Assembly (NCBI RefSeq): GCF_028694605.1
Contig: NZ_JAQVKP010000007.1
Location: 54,937-118,936, forward strand
Direction of reading: 5' to 3'
Source of the DNA: Sulfurimonas sp.
GTDB lineage: Bacteria; Campylobacterota; Campylobacteria; Campylobacterales; Sulfurimonadaceae
DNA: 64,000 nt
Shown here piece by piece: positions 6,314 to 14,648 of this stretch. Each line of letters begins with the position of its first letter. Within the stretch, counting starts at the first letter, position 1. The translations under genes and the position numbers were made by a program. Below the pieces are notes generated by a model. It did no database searches and was not told the DNA's origin. It saw only the letters and a list, made by a program, of their open reading frames with translations.

Positions 6314-8821
6314 ATGAAAGCCGTAGTTATGGCGGGCGGATTTGGGACACGAATCCAACCTTTGACACACTCAAGACCAAAACCGATGCTCCCCATAGTC
6401 AACCGACCGATGATGGAACACACTATGATGATGCTAAAAGATTTGGGTATCAGCGAGTTTATCGTTTTGCTCTACTTTAAACCTGAGATTATTCAAAACT
6501 ATTTTGGCGACGGAAGCGCATTTGGCATCAAGATAACTTATGTCGTTCCCGATGATGACTACGGCACGGCGGGAGCGGTAAAGCTTGCCTCGGAGTATAT
6601 AGGAGATGAAAATTTTATCGTTATCAGCGGTGACCTTGTAACCGACTTTGATTTTCAAAAGATTTTTGATTTTCATGCGCAAAAGGGGGCAAAACTCTCC
6701 ATCGGTTTGACATCGGTAGAAAATCCGCTCCAATTTGGCGTAGTTATCGCCAACAAAGAGAATGTTATAGAGAAATTTTTAGAAAAGCCAAGCTGGGGCG
6801 AGGTCTTTAGCGATACCATCAACACTGGAATTTACATCATAGAGCCTGAGATACTCGACTTTATACCACGAGGCGAGAACTTTGACTTTGCAAAAAACCT
6901 CTTTCCATCACTTATGAGCAAAAGCATCCCCCTTATGGGCTGCAACCTTGAGGGCTACTGGCGGGATGTGGGCAATCCAGAGAGCTACCGTGAGGTTTAT
7001 GACGATATCTTAAACGGCAGAGTGGGGTTTAAGTTCGGCGGTTTTGTAAAACACTATCCAGACGGTGTGCTTTACAGTGAAGAAGCGTACGAGTTTGACC
7101 ACTCCATAAAGATAGTCGGAAATGTCGTACTTGGCAAAAATGTAAAGATAAAAGACGGCACAAAACTAAGCAATGTCGTTATCGGCGACAATGTCTCCAT
7201 CGGTGCGGCGTGCAACATCGCAAATACGGTTATCTGGAGTGATGTAAAAATCAAAAAAAATGTCAAACTTGATAACTCTGTTATCTGCAACGACAATGTT
7301 ATAGAGAAAAATGTCACCGCAAAAGCGGGCGTTATCCTCTCCGAGGGGTGCGAAGTGGGCGAACTTGCATCATTTGAGCAGGATGTTACCATCTGGCCGG
7401 ACAAAAAAATAGAGCCTGCTTCCATCATCAGCCACAACATAGTCTGGGGAAGCCGCTATAAAAACTCCATCTTCCAAAACGGCACTGTCAGCGGCAAGAG
7501 CAATGTCGAACTCTCATGCGAGATGGCAACCAAACTTGCCGAAGCGTTTGCGGCACAACTTCCAGTCGGTTCAAAAGTGGTTGTGGGAAGAGACTACAAC
7601 AAAAGTTCACGTATGCTTAAGCGTGCCTTTTTAGGCGGACTTCTCTCTGCCGGAGTGAATGTTTTGGATCTCAAAAACACACCGCCTGCCGTTTTGCGCT
7701 ATACCATAGCAAACAGCGGTAAAATCGCCGGAGGCGCACACTTTAAGCAGAGCATCTTTAACCCCACAGAGTCAGAGATTACACTTTTTAACGATGAAGC
7801 GATTCGCATCGACTCTAACAGTGCAAAAAACATCGAAAAAGCGTTCTTTACAGAGAAGTTTCGCAGGGTTGACTTCTCTCGCATCGGAGAGATAAAAGAG
7901 AGTATGCACCACCATGAGTGCCACAACTACAAAAGTGCCGTTGAGAGCAGGATAGACCAAAATATCATCAAGTGTTCCGCTTTTAAAGTGGCGGTTGACT
8001 TGATGCACGGCTCAACGGCAGACATCTTTCCAAACATATTAAACGATATCGGTGTTGAAAATATCATCTTAAACGCTTATCATGACGAACATAAACTTTC
8101 CAACTTTACAGCGCTGAAAAAACGCTCCGAGGAGAATATAAGCAAAATCGTCTCTACTCTTGATTACAACATGGGCGTGATGATTTATCCAAATGCGCAG
8201 AGTATCTCTCTAGTCACTGATGATGGAGAGGTGCTTGATATGGTCAAGGGGCTTTTGGCGGTGCTGCATCTTCTTGACATGTACTCAAGCAAGACAAAGA
8301 AAAAGGTCTTTTTGCCTACTTGGGCGCCAGATATCATCTCATTTAAAAACCTTGAGATTCAAAGAGGCAAATATGCAAACTTTAAAGCCGCACAGTTGCG
8401 GGAGTATGCGCTTATCGCCACAGTGGACGGGAACTTTGCTTTTAGCGATTTTGGCGTTTACAGAGATGCGATGTTTGCAAGCCTCAGAATCATGGAGATG
8501 CTAAGTTGCAGCCATCTTAAACTCTCCGAGATTTCAAAGATGATTGCGCATTTTTACTATAAACAAGCAAAGATAGCATGCACTCAGTCACTCAAAGGCA
8601 AAATGATGCGCAAGTTTTTAGAGGATGCCAAAGGCAAACGCTCCTCTTCGGAAGACGGCGTGAAAATTTGGGAAAACGACACGGACTGGATTTTGATGAT
8701 TCCTGACCAGTACGACGACCATCTCAATCTCTACATCCAAGCCAGCAATGAAGCAAGCGGCGAGGCACTTTTAGAGAGTTATACGCAAAAAATCAAAAAC
8801 TATGCAGGTGAGAAAGAGTGA
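6314..8821 (+). CDS. Sugar nucleotidyltransferase / phosphohexomutase-like fusion
   Basis: This 835-residue protein has three parts. Residues 1-235 are an NTP-transferase domain (MKAVVMAGGFGTRIQPLT, ISGDLVTD) of the mannose-1-phosphate guanylyltransferase/glucose-1-phosphate type. Residues 250-370 are left-handed beta-helix hexapeptide repeats. Residues 380-820 have a phosphoglucomutase/phosphomannomutase fold (VVVGRDYNKSSRMLKRA, NTPPAVLRYTI). The mutase half has lost its catalytic serine loop: GGAHFKQSIFNPTE replaces the usual TASHNP. The metal loop DGDxDR is replaced by YPNAQSISLVTDDG. Similar fusions exist in cyanobacteria. A TTG at 6308 is also in frame, but the ATG at 6314 gives the normal start and fits the ribosome site aaaagga (spacing 10). 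It overlaps the next gene by four bases. The substrate is uncertain; it might supply the sugar nucleotide for glucan synthesis. Confidence 0.85.
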   Translation: MKAVVMAGGFGTRIQPLTHSRPKPMLPIVNRPMMEHTMMMLKDLGISEFIVLLYFKPEIIQNYFGDGSAFGIKITYVVPDDDYGTAGAVKLASEYIGDENFIVISGDLVTDFDFQKIFDFHAQKGAKLSIGLTSVENPLQFGVVIANKENVIEKFLEKPSWGEVFSDTINTGIYIIEPEILDFIPRGENFDFAKNLFPSLMSKSIPLMGCNLEGYWRDVGNPESYREVYDDILNGRVGFKFGGFVKHYPDGVLYSEEAYEFDHSIKIVGNVVLGKNVKIKDGTKLSNVVIGDNVSIGAACNIANTVIWSDVKIKKNVKLDNSVICNDNVIEKNVTAKAGVILSEGCEVGELASFEQDVTIWPDKKIEPASIISHNIVWGSRYKNSIFQNGTVSGKSNVELSCEMATKLAEAFAAQLPVGSKVVVGRDYNKSSRMLKRAFLGGLLSAGVNVLDLKNTPPAVLRYTIANSGKIAGGAHFKQSIFNPTESEITLFNDEAIRIDSNSAKNIEKAFFTEKFRRVDFSRIGEIKESMHHHECHNYKSAVESRIDQNIIKCSAFKVAVDLMHGSTADIFPNILNDIGVENIILNAYHDEHKLSNFTALKKRSEENISKIVSTLDYNMGVMIYPNAQSISLVTDDGEVLDMVKGLLAVLHLLDMYSSKTKKKVFLPTWAPDIISFKNLEIQRGKYANFKAAQLREYALIATVDGNFAFSDFGVYRDAMFASLRIMEMLSCSHLKLSEISKMIAHFYYKQAKIACTQSLKGKMMRKFLEDAKGKRSSSEDGVKIWENDTDWILMIPDQYDDHLNLYIQASNEASGEALLESYTQKIKNYAGEKE

Positions 8822-10848
8822 ATATAGCATTTATATGGCATATGCACCAGCCTGATTACAGAAATACCGACGGTATTATGCAGATGCCGTGGGTCTTTTT
8901 ACATGCTATAAAAGACTACTACGATATGCCGTGGATGTTGGAGCGGCACGGAACGCTTAAAGCAACTTTCAACATCACTCCGCCGCTTATCGCACAGCTC
9001 AAACTCTACTACAAAAACCCAGAGGCAAACGACAAATTTCTCTCTCTTTGGCTAAGAGATATCGGTAGCTATACCCCAAGTGAGTACAAATGGATGCTCA
9101 AAATCTGCAAAAGTACGCATTTTGAGACAATGGTTGCGGGATTTGAGAATTATGAGAGGCTTTACAAGCAAGAGAGCTACACAAACGCAGAGTTTTTTGA
9201 CTTGCAGGTCTGGTTTTTGCTCTCATGGTGCGGAGTGTATCTACGCCAAAATAGCAGTGTCATTCAAGAGATGCTCCAAAAAGAGGGGAGTTTTAGCCTT
9301 GAAGAGAAACATGCTCTGCTTCATGAACTTACTCTTTTTGTGCGAGGGATTTTTGACTACTGCGCTTTACTTAAGGAGCGAGGCATCATCTCCATCTCTA
9401 CTACCCCTCTCAACCACCCCATCTTACCGCTTCTGCTTGATATGCAAAATGCAAAAATTGCAAATGAAAGCACAAACACCCCAAAATACGCCATGAGCCT
9501 AGAAGAGGATGCGCTGCTGCAAATAAAAAGAGCGCAGAGGCTCTTTTTAGATACTTTTGGATTTGCACCTGATGGTTTTTGGCCTGCCGAGGGTGCGGTG
9601 GATGTCAAAAGTGTAGCACTTTTCAAAAAATGCGGCGCAAAGTGGATAGCAACGGACGAGGAGATACTCTTTCGCTCAAGCGGCACAAGAGCAAGAGAGC
9701 TTCTTTGCGCACCTTATGAATACAACGGACTTGCCATCGCTTTTAGAGACCATGACTTAAGCGACCTTATAGGTTTTAACTATCGTTTTTTAGAGCCTCG
9801 CCATGCCGCCAATGATTTTATCTCTCGTTTGCAGACTATCCACGAAAGGCATGATGACGCAACCGTTTTTATCATCCTTGACGGCGAAAATGCGTGGGAG
9901 TTTTACAAAAACAACGGTTTTGATTTTTTTGATGCTCTTTATAGTTCGCTAAAAAGTGCCTCTTTTGTTCAAACGCTTCACATGCAGGATGTTTTAGAGC
10001 TTCCAAAAAAACCCCTTGAGCATCTGGCGGCGGGAAGCTGGATAAACGGCGAATTTAACACTTGGGTAGGACACAGGGAAAAAACAAGAGCGTGGGAGTT
10101 TCTCTACATCACAAAAAGAGACTATGAACACCACAAAGAGCCGCTTGATGCAGCTACGCAGGCAAAGATTACGGAGCATTTTTTAGCCGCCGAGTGTTCG
10201 GACTGGTTTTGGTGGTACGGTGATGACCATTTTACGGAGTTTGGTTTGGAGTTTGATACTCTTTTTCGCTCACACCTTATCGCCATCTACACTCTCATGC
10301 AAGTCGCACCGCCACAGGATTTGCTAGAACCCATCATCCAAAACAGAAGCTGTAGCGACTTTTTGCTCCAACCGCAATCTTTTTTATCTCCAAGCATCAG
10401 CGGCAAACACGGCTCATTTTTTGAGTGGATAGGCAGCGGCGTCATCAACGAATACAAAAGCGCATCCACGATGGATTTGCCAAAAACCCCCATCAAAAAG
10501 ATATTTTATGGCTACGATGAGCAAAATATCTATTTTGCCTTTGTACCGCACAAAAAAGCGATAAAAGAGTGCGAAAAAGTACGTATCATCATAGACCCCA
10601 TAGGTTTTATAGAGGAGATATCCATAAGCGAAAAAAACTCTATAACGGCAAAAAACGGAGATATACTCTATGAAGCGGCATACGATACATGGCTTGAAAT
10701 AAGGCTGGAAAAAGAGGCGATAAAAGAGAAAAAACTCCTCTTTCGTTTTGAAGTTTTAAAAAAAGATGCAGTCATCCAAACCCTCCCTGCCTTTGGCATG
10801 CTGGAGATAAACACAGAGTGTGACTTTAGCGATAGATGGTTTGTGTAG
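8818..10848 (+). CDS. Glycoside hydrolase family 57 amylase/amylopullulanase-like
   Basis: This 676-residue GH57 enzyme acts on alpha-glucans. Its GTG start overlaps the stop of the preceding gene (GTGA, 8818-8821). The five GH57 conserved regions are easy to follow: WHMHQP (7-12), TPLNHPILPLL (196-206), FWPAEGAVD with the expected nucleophile Glu258, LDGENAWE with the expected acid/base Asp355, and a C-terminal helical segment with DWFWWYGDDH (462-471). The last segment is typical of the cytoplasmic amylopullulanase-like branch. A C-terminal beta-rich domain of about 150 residues (after 540) may bind glucan. No signal peptide is present, so it works on internal glucan. It was probably adjacent to the other GH57 gene (14649) before the restriction cassette inserted. 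Exact bond specificity is unknown. Confidence 0.9.
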   Translation: MNIAFIWHMHQPDYRNTDGIMQMPWVFLHAIKDYYDMPWMLERHGTLKATFNITPPLIAQLKLYYKNPEANDKFLSLWLRDIGSYTPSEYKWMLKICKSTHFETMVAGFENYERLYKQESYTNAEFFDLQVWFLLSWCGVYLRQNSSVIQEMLQKEGSFSLEEKHALLHELTLFVRGIFDYCALLKERGIISISTTPLNHPILPLLLDMQNAKIANESTNTPKYAMSLEEDALLQIKRAQRLFLDTFGFAPDGFWPAEGAVDVKSVALFKKCGAKWIATDEEILFRSSGTRARELLCAPYEYNGLAIAFRDHDLSDLIGFNYRFLEPRHAANDFISRLQTIHERHDDATVFIILDGENAWEFYKNNGFDFFDALYSSLKSASFVQTLHMQDVLELPKKPLEHLAAGSWINGEFNTWVGHREKTRAWEFLYITKRDYEHHKEPLDAATQAKITEHFLAAECSDWFWWYGDDHFTEFGLEFDTLFRSHLIAIYTLMQVAPPQDLLEPIIQNRSCSDFLLQPQSFLSPSISGKHGSFFEWIGSGVINEYKSASTMDLPKTPIKKIFYGYDEQNIYFAFVPHKKAIKECEKVRIIIDPIGFIEEISISEKNSITAKNGDILYEAAYDTWLEIRLEKEAIKEKKLLFRFEVLKKDAVIQTLPAFGMLEINTECDFSDRWFV

Positions 10849-10926
10849 AGATATTTGTTTTGGAAATACAAAAAGATGTGAATTATAGAGTAAAATTGTT
10901 CGTAAAATAAAATTTAAGAGAGCTAC

Positions 10927-13653
10927 ATGATAAGCCTAAAAGAGATACGAGAAAGAAGTATAAAATTTGCAAAAGAGTGGGAAGATGCCACAAACGAGAA
11001 GCAGCAGGCGCAAAGTTTTTGGATAGATTTTTTCAAAATCTTTGATGTAAGCCCAAGAAGTATGCAGTTTGAGTATCCCATCAAAAAGATAGACGGTTCT
11101 CAAGGCTACATAGATGTTTTTTGGAGAGGACAACTTCTCATAGAACAAAAAAGCAAAGGCAAAGATTTGGAAAAAGCCAAAGAACAAGCCTTTGAGTATC
11201 TTCCAAATCTTAAGCAAAGAGATTTGCCGAAGTTTATTTTGGCATGTGACTTTGTGGAGTTTTATCTGCATGATTTGGATACAAAACAAGATTATAGATT
11301 TGTCATCTCCGAGCTACCAAAAAACATAGAACTCTTTATATTTATAGCGGGGTATCAGAAAAAAACCTACAAAGAAGAAGAGCCGACAAACAGAGCTGCC
11401 GCCGAACTTATGGGTAAACTTCACGATAAACTGCTTGAAAACGGTTACAGCGGACATCAACTCGAACTCTTTTTGACCAGACTTCTTTTTTGTATGTTTG
11501 CAGAAGATACGGGCATATTTCCTAAAAACTCTTTCCGTGAATTTATAGAAAATCAAACTGATGAGAGCGGACGGGATTTGGGTTCGCAAATCAATTATCT
11601 TTTTGAGCTTTTTGACACTCCAAATGAGAAAAGACAAAAAAATCTTGATGAGAGCTTTGCTCAGTTTCCATATATCAACGGCTCAATTTTTACAGAACAG
11701 CTCAAAACTGCCCATTTTGACCGCTCTATGCGTGAGATGCTCCTTGATGCTTGTGCTTTTGACTGGAGCTTGATAAGTCCTTCCATATTTGGCTCGATGT
11801 TTCAAGCCTCCATGGATGTAAGCAAAAGAGGGGAGCTCGGAGCGCATTTCACGAGTGAGACAAATATACTAAAAGCTATCAAACCGCTTTTTTTGGATGA
11901 ACTAAGTGAAGAGTTTGAGAAAATCAAAAACAACCAAAAACAGCTCCAAATCTTTCATGCCAAAATCTCAAACTTGAAGTTTTTAGACCCCGCATGCGGA
12001 AGCGGAAACTTTCTAGTCATCGCATATCGTGAACTTAAACTTTTAGAGTTTGAAGTGTTAAAGGCACTCAAAATTTTAACTCAACTCGTACACATAGACC
12101 AATTTTACGGTTTCGAGATAGAAGAGTTGCCAAGCCGCATAACGCAAACCGCGATGCTCCTTTGTGACCATCAAATGAATCTGCTTTTTGCCCAAATGTT
12201 TGGAGAACCGCATTTTAACATCCCCATAAAAGATAGTGCAAATATCTTTCATGTAAATGCGCTTAGAGTTGATTGGGAAAATCTTTTAGAGGGTGTTCAG
12301 ATAGATTTTATCATCGGCAATCCGCCGTTTTTGGGTAAGCAGGAGATGAAAAAAGAACAAAAAGAGGATATGGATTTTGTTTTCAAAGGTATTAAAAATG
12401 GCAAAGAACTTGATTTTGTAACTGCTTGGTATATCAAATCTGCTCACTACTCTCAAAATAGAAAAACAAAAGTGGCACTTGTAAGCACAAACTCCATCAC
12501 GCAGGGCGAACAAGTAGGGATTTTGTGGCAAGAGATGTTTAACCGTTACCATGTAAAGATTCATTTTGCCCACAAAACTTTCAAATGGAGCAATGAAGCG
12601 AGAAAAAATGCCGCCGTTTACTGCGTAATCATAGGTTTTGCCTCTTATGATATAAAAGAGAAAAGACTATTTGAGTACGAAAGTGTAAAATCAGAACCAC
12701 ATGAGATAAAAGTGCAAAACATAAATCCATATCTTGTAAATGGGGATGATTTTTTTATAACTTCAAAAAGAAATCACATACAAACTTTTATTCCTCAAAT
12801 AGTTTTTGGAAGTATGCCAAATGATGGTGGAAATCTGCTGTTTACAGATGAAGAAAAAGAGGAGTTTTTAAAAGCCGAACCAAATTCAGTTAAATATATG
12901 AAACCACTTATCTCGGCAAAAGAGTATCTCAATGGTAAAAGAAGATGGTGTTTATGGCTAAAAGAGTGTCCGCCAAATGAACTGAAATCTATGCCTAAAG
13001 TTTTAGAGCGAGTAGAAAATATCAGAAAATTAAGAAGTGAGAGTACAAGAGAAGCAACTCAAAAATTGGCAAAATTTCCTGCACTTTTTGGGGAGGACAG
13101 ACAAGCAGAAAATGATTATATTTTTATACCTTTAACATCATCTGAAAATAGGGATTATATTCCGATGGAGTTTTTTACAAAAGAAAGTATTGCTAATAAT
13201 ACAGCTTCTATTGTTCCAAATGCAACACTTTACCATTTCGGAATATTAACTTCAAAAATGCACATGGATTGGGTCAGGTATGTTTGCGGAAGATTAAAAA
13301 GTGATTATAGATATTCCAATGAAATTGTTTACAATAACTTCCCTTTTCCTTTAGAAGTTACCGAAAAACAAAAAGAGCAAATCGAACAACTGGCACAAAA
13401 TATCCTAGACATAAGAGCCGAATTTGCACAAAGCTCTCTAGCAGATTTGTACAACCCTCTAACCATGCCGCCAAAACTTCTAAAAGCCCATGAAACACTT
13501 GACCGTGCAGTAGATAAACTCTACTCAAAAACACTCTTCAAAACAGACATACAAAGAGTCGCCCACTTGTTTGAGCTAAACAGACAACTTACAAGCTTGA
13601 TTGTGGAAGATGGAAAAAAAGCTAAAAAAAGTTTAAAAAATATTGCAAAATGA
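10927..13653 (+). CDS. MmeI-like type IIG/IIL restriction-modification enzyme
   Basis: This 908-residue protein combines nuclease, DNA adenine methyltransferase and target recognition in one chain. Residues 50-80 hold a PD-ExK nuclease: D63, then E73-Q-K75 with the same D-x9-E-x-K spacing as MmeI. Next come a helical connector (100-300) and the methyltransferase with motif X (GELGAHFTS, 303-311), motif I (LDPACGSGNF, 353-362) and motif IV (NPPF, 465-468), an N6-adenine type. Residues about 620-850 form the target-recognition part, where the DNA is visibly more AT-rich. Length is close to MmeI (919). It needs no partner gene; methylation of one strand in its own site would protect the host. 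A TAAAAT hexamer at 10891 may be its -10. It interrupts the glucan cluster, which suggests horizontal gain. Confidence 0.92.
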   Translation: MISLKEIRERSIKFAKEWEDATNEKQQAQSFWIDFFKIFDVSPRSMQFEYPIKKIDGSQGYIDVFWRGQLLIEQKSKGKDLEKAKEQAFEYLPNLKQRDLPKFILACDFVEFYLHDLDTKQDYRFVISELPKNIELFIFIAGYQKKTYKEEEPTNRAAAELMGKLHDKLLENGYSGHQLELFLTRLLFCMFAEDTGIFPKNSFREFIENQTDESGRDLGSQINYLFELFDTPNEKRQKNLDESFAQFPYINGSIFTEQLKTAHFDRSMREMLLDACAFDWSLISPSIFGSMFQASMDVSKRGELGAHFTSETNILKAIKPLFLDELSEEFEKIKNNQKQLQIFHAKISNLKFLDPACGSGNFLVIAYRELKLLEFEVLKALKILTQLVHIDQFYGFEIEELPSRITQTAMLLCDHQMNLLFAQMFGEPHFNIPIKDSANIFHVNALRVDWENLLEGVQIDFIIGNPPFLGKQEMKKEQKEDMDFVFKGIKNGKELDFVTAWYIKSAHYSQNRKTKVALVSTNSITQGEQVGILWQEMFNRYHVKIHFAHKTFKWSNEARKNAAVYCVIIGFASYDIKEKRLFEYESVKSEPHEIKVQNINPYLVNGDDFFITSKRNHIQTFIPQIVFGSMPNDGGNLLFTDEEKEEFLKAEPNSVKYMKPLISAKEYLNGKRRWCLWLKECPPNELKSMPKVLERVENIRKLRSESTREATQKLAKFPALFGEDRQAENDYIFIPLTSSENRDYIPMEFFTKESIANNTASIVPNATLYHFGILTSKMHMDWVRYVCGRLKSDYRYSNEIVYNNFPFPLEVTEKQKEQIEQLAQNILDIRAEFAQSSLADLYNPLTMPPKLLKAHETLDRAVDKLYSKTLFKTDIQRVAHLFELNRQLTSLIVEDGKKAKKSLKNIAK

Positions 13654-13717
13654 AATACTTTTCAATGAAAATAAATTATTTTAGTAGTATAGACAAAATG
13701 AATATTTGGAACTTAAA

Positions 13718-14596
13718 ATGACAAGCGAATTACAAACGATAGATAAACAAAATTTGAAGGACAAAATTTACACAGTCCGTGGACTTCAAGTAATGCTTGA
13801 TAGAGACTTGGCAGAGTTGTATGATGTAGAAACAAAAAGAATCAATGAAGCAGTTAAAAATAATCAAGATAAATTTTTAGATGATTTTTACTTTGAACTT
13901 AATGATGATGAGTTTGATATTTTGCGGTCGAAAGTTTCGACCGCAAATTTTGCCAAAACGAGAATAAACCCAAAAGCATTTACCGAACAGGGTGTCTATA
14001 TGCTTGCGACCATCTTAAAAAGCAAGACAGCATCACAAGTTACCGTGTCGTTAATAAGAGTTTTTTCAGGCATGAGACGGCTTATATCACAAAACTTTAT
14101 TCCTTATGAACGACTTGAAAGAATTGAGCGAAGGTTGTTCTTACATGATGAAAACTTTGACAGACTTTTTGAAGCGTTGAAAGACAAAACTCAAAAACCG
14201 GATGAAGGGATATTTTTTGATGGACAAGTTTATGATGCCTATATTTTTGTAAACAGTTTGTTAAAAAGTGCAAAAAGTGAAGTAGTGCTCGTTGATAACT
14301 ACTTAGATGATACAGTTTTTACACTCTTTAGCAAATATCCAAACCTAAAAATCAAAATCTACACACAAATCATCTCAAAACAGCTTCGCCTTGACTACCA
14401 AAAATATCAAGCACAGTACAAAAATGTTGAGTTAAAAGAGTTTAAAAATGCTCACGATAGATTTCTCATCATTGACCAAAGAGAGATGTATCACATCGGA
14501 GCAAGCTTGAAAGATTTAGGTAAAAAATGGTTCGCATTTTCTAAGTTTGAGATAGGTACTTTAGAGATTTTAAAAAAGTTGGAAAAACAGCCATGA
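13718..14596 (+). CDS. ORF6N domain protein with C-terminal PLD-like region
   Basis: The N-terminal third is an ORF6N (KilA-N-like) DNA-binding domain: VRGLQVMLDRDLAELYDVETKRINEAVKNN, then FTEQGVYMLATILKS. ORF6N proteins are common next to phage and restriction genes. The C-terminal part has SEVVLVDNYLDD and HDRFLIIDQREMYHIGASLKD, a single HxxxxxxD phospholipase-D-like half site seen in many ORF6N proteins. A TTG at 13706 is in frame, but the ATG at 13718 with ggaa six bases before it is the better start (292 residues). It follows the restriction gene by 64 bases and probably travelled with it. It contains a perfect 25-nt palindrome (13923-13947). Function is unknown; regulation or defence is an inference from context. 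Confidence 0.8.
   Translation: MTSELQTIDKQNLKDKIYTVRGLQVMLDRDLAELYDVETKRINEAVKNNQDKFLDDFYFELNDDEFDILRSKVSTANFAKTRINPKAFTEQGVYMLATILKSKTASQVTVSLIRVFSGMRRLISQNFIPYERLERIERRLFLHDENFDRLFEALKDKTQKPDEGIFFDGQVYDAYIFVNSLLKSAKSEVVLVDNYLDDTVFTLFSKYPNLKIKIYTQIISKQLRLDYQKYQAQYKNVELKEFKNAHDRFLIIDQREMYHIGASLKDLGKKWFAFSKFEIGTLEILKKLEKQP
13923..13947. repeat. Perfect 12-bp inverted repeat inside the ORF6N gene
   Basis: The arms ttgcggtcgaaa and tttcgaccgcaa are separated by one base. The repeat encodes the linker LRSKVSTANF between the two halves of the ORF6N domain. The arms read in frame without breaking the protein. Confidence 0.85.
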
Positions 14597-14648
14597 AAAA
14601 AGAAATTAGGCAAAGCAAAATGACGAGCAAACCAAACGAGGGAAAAAA

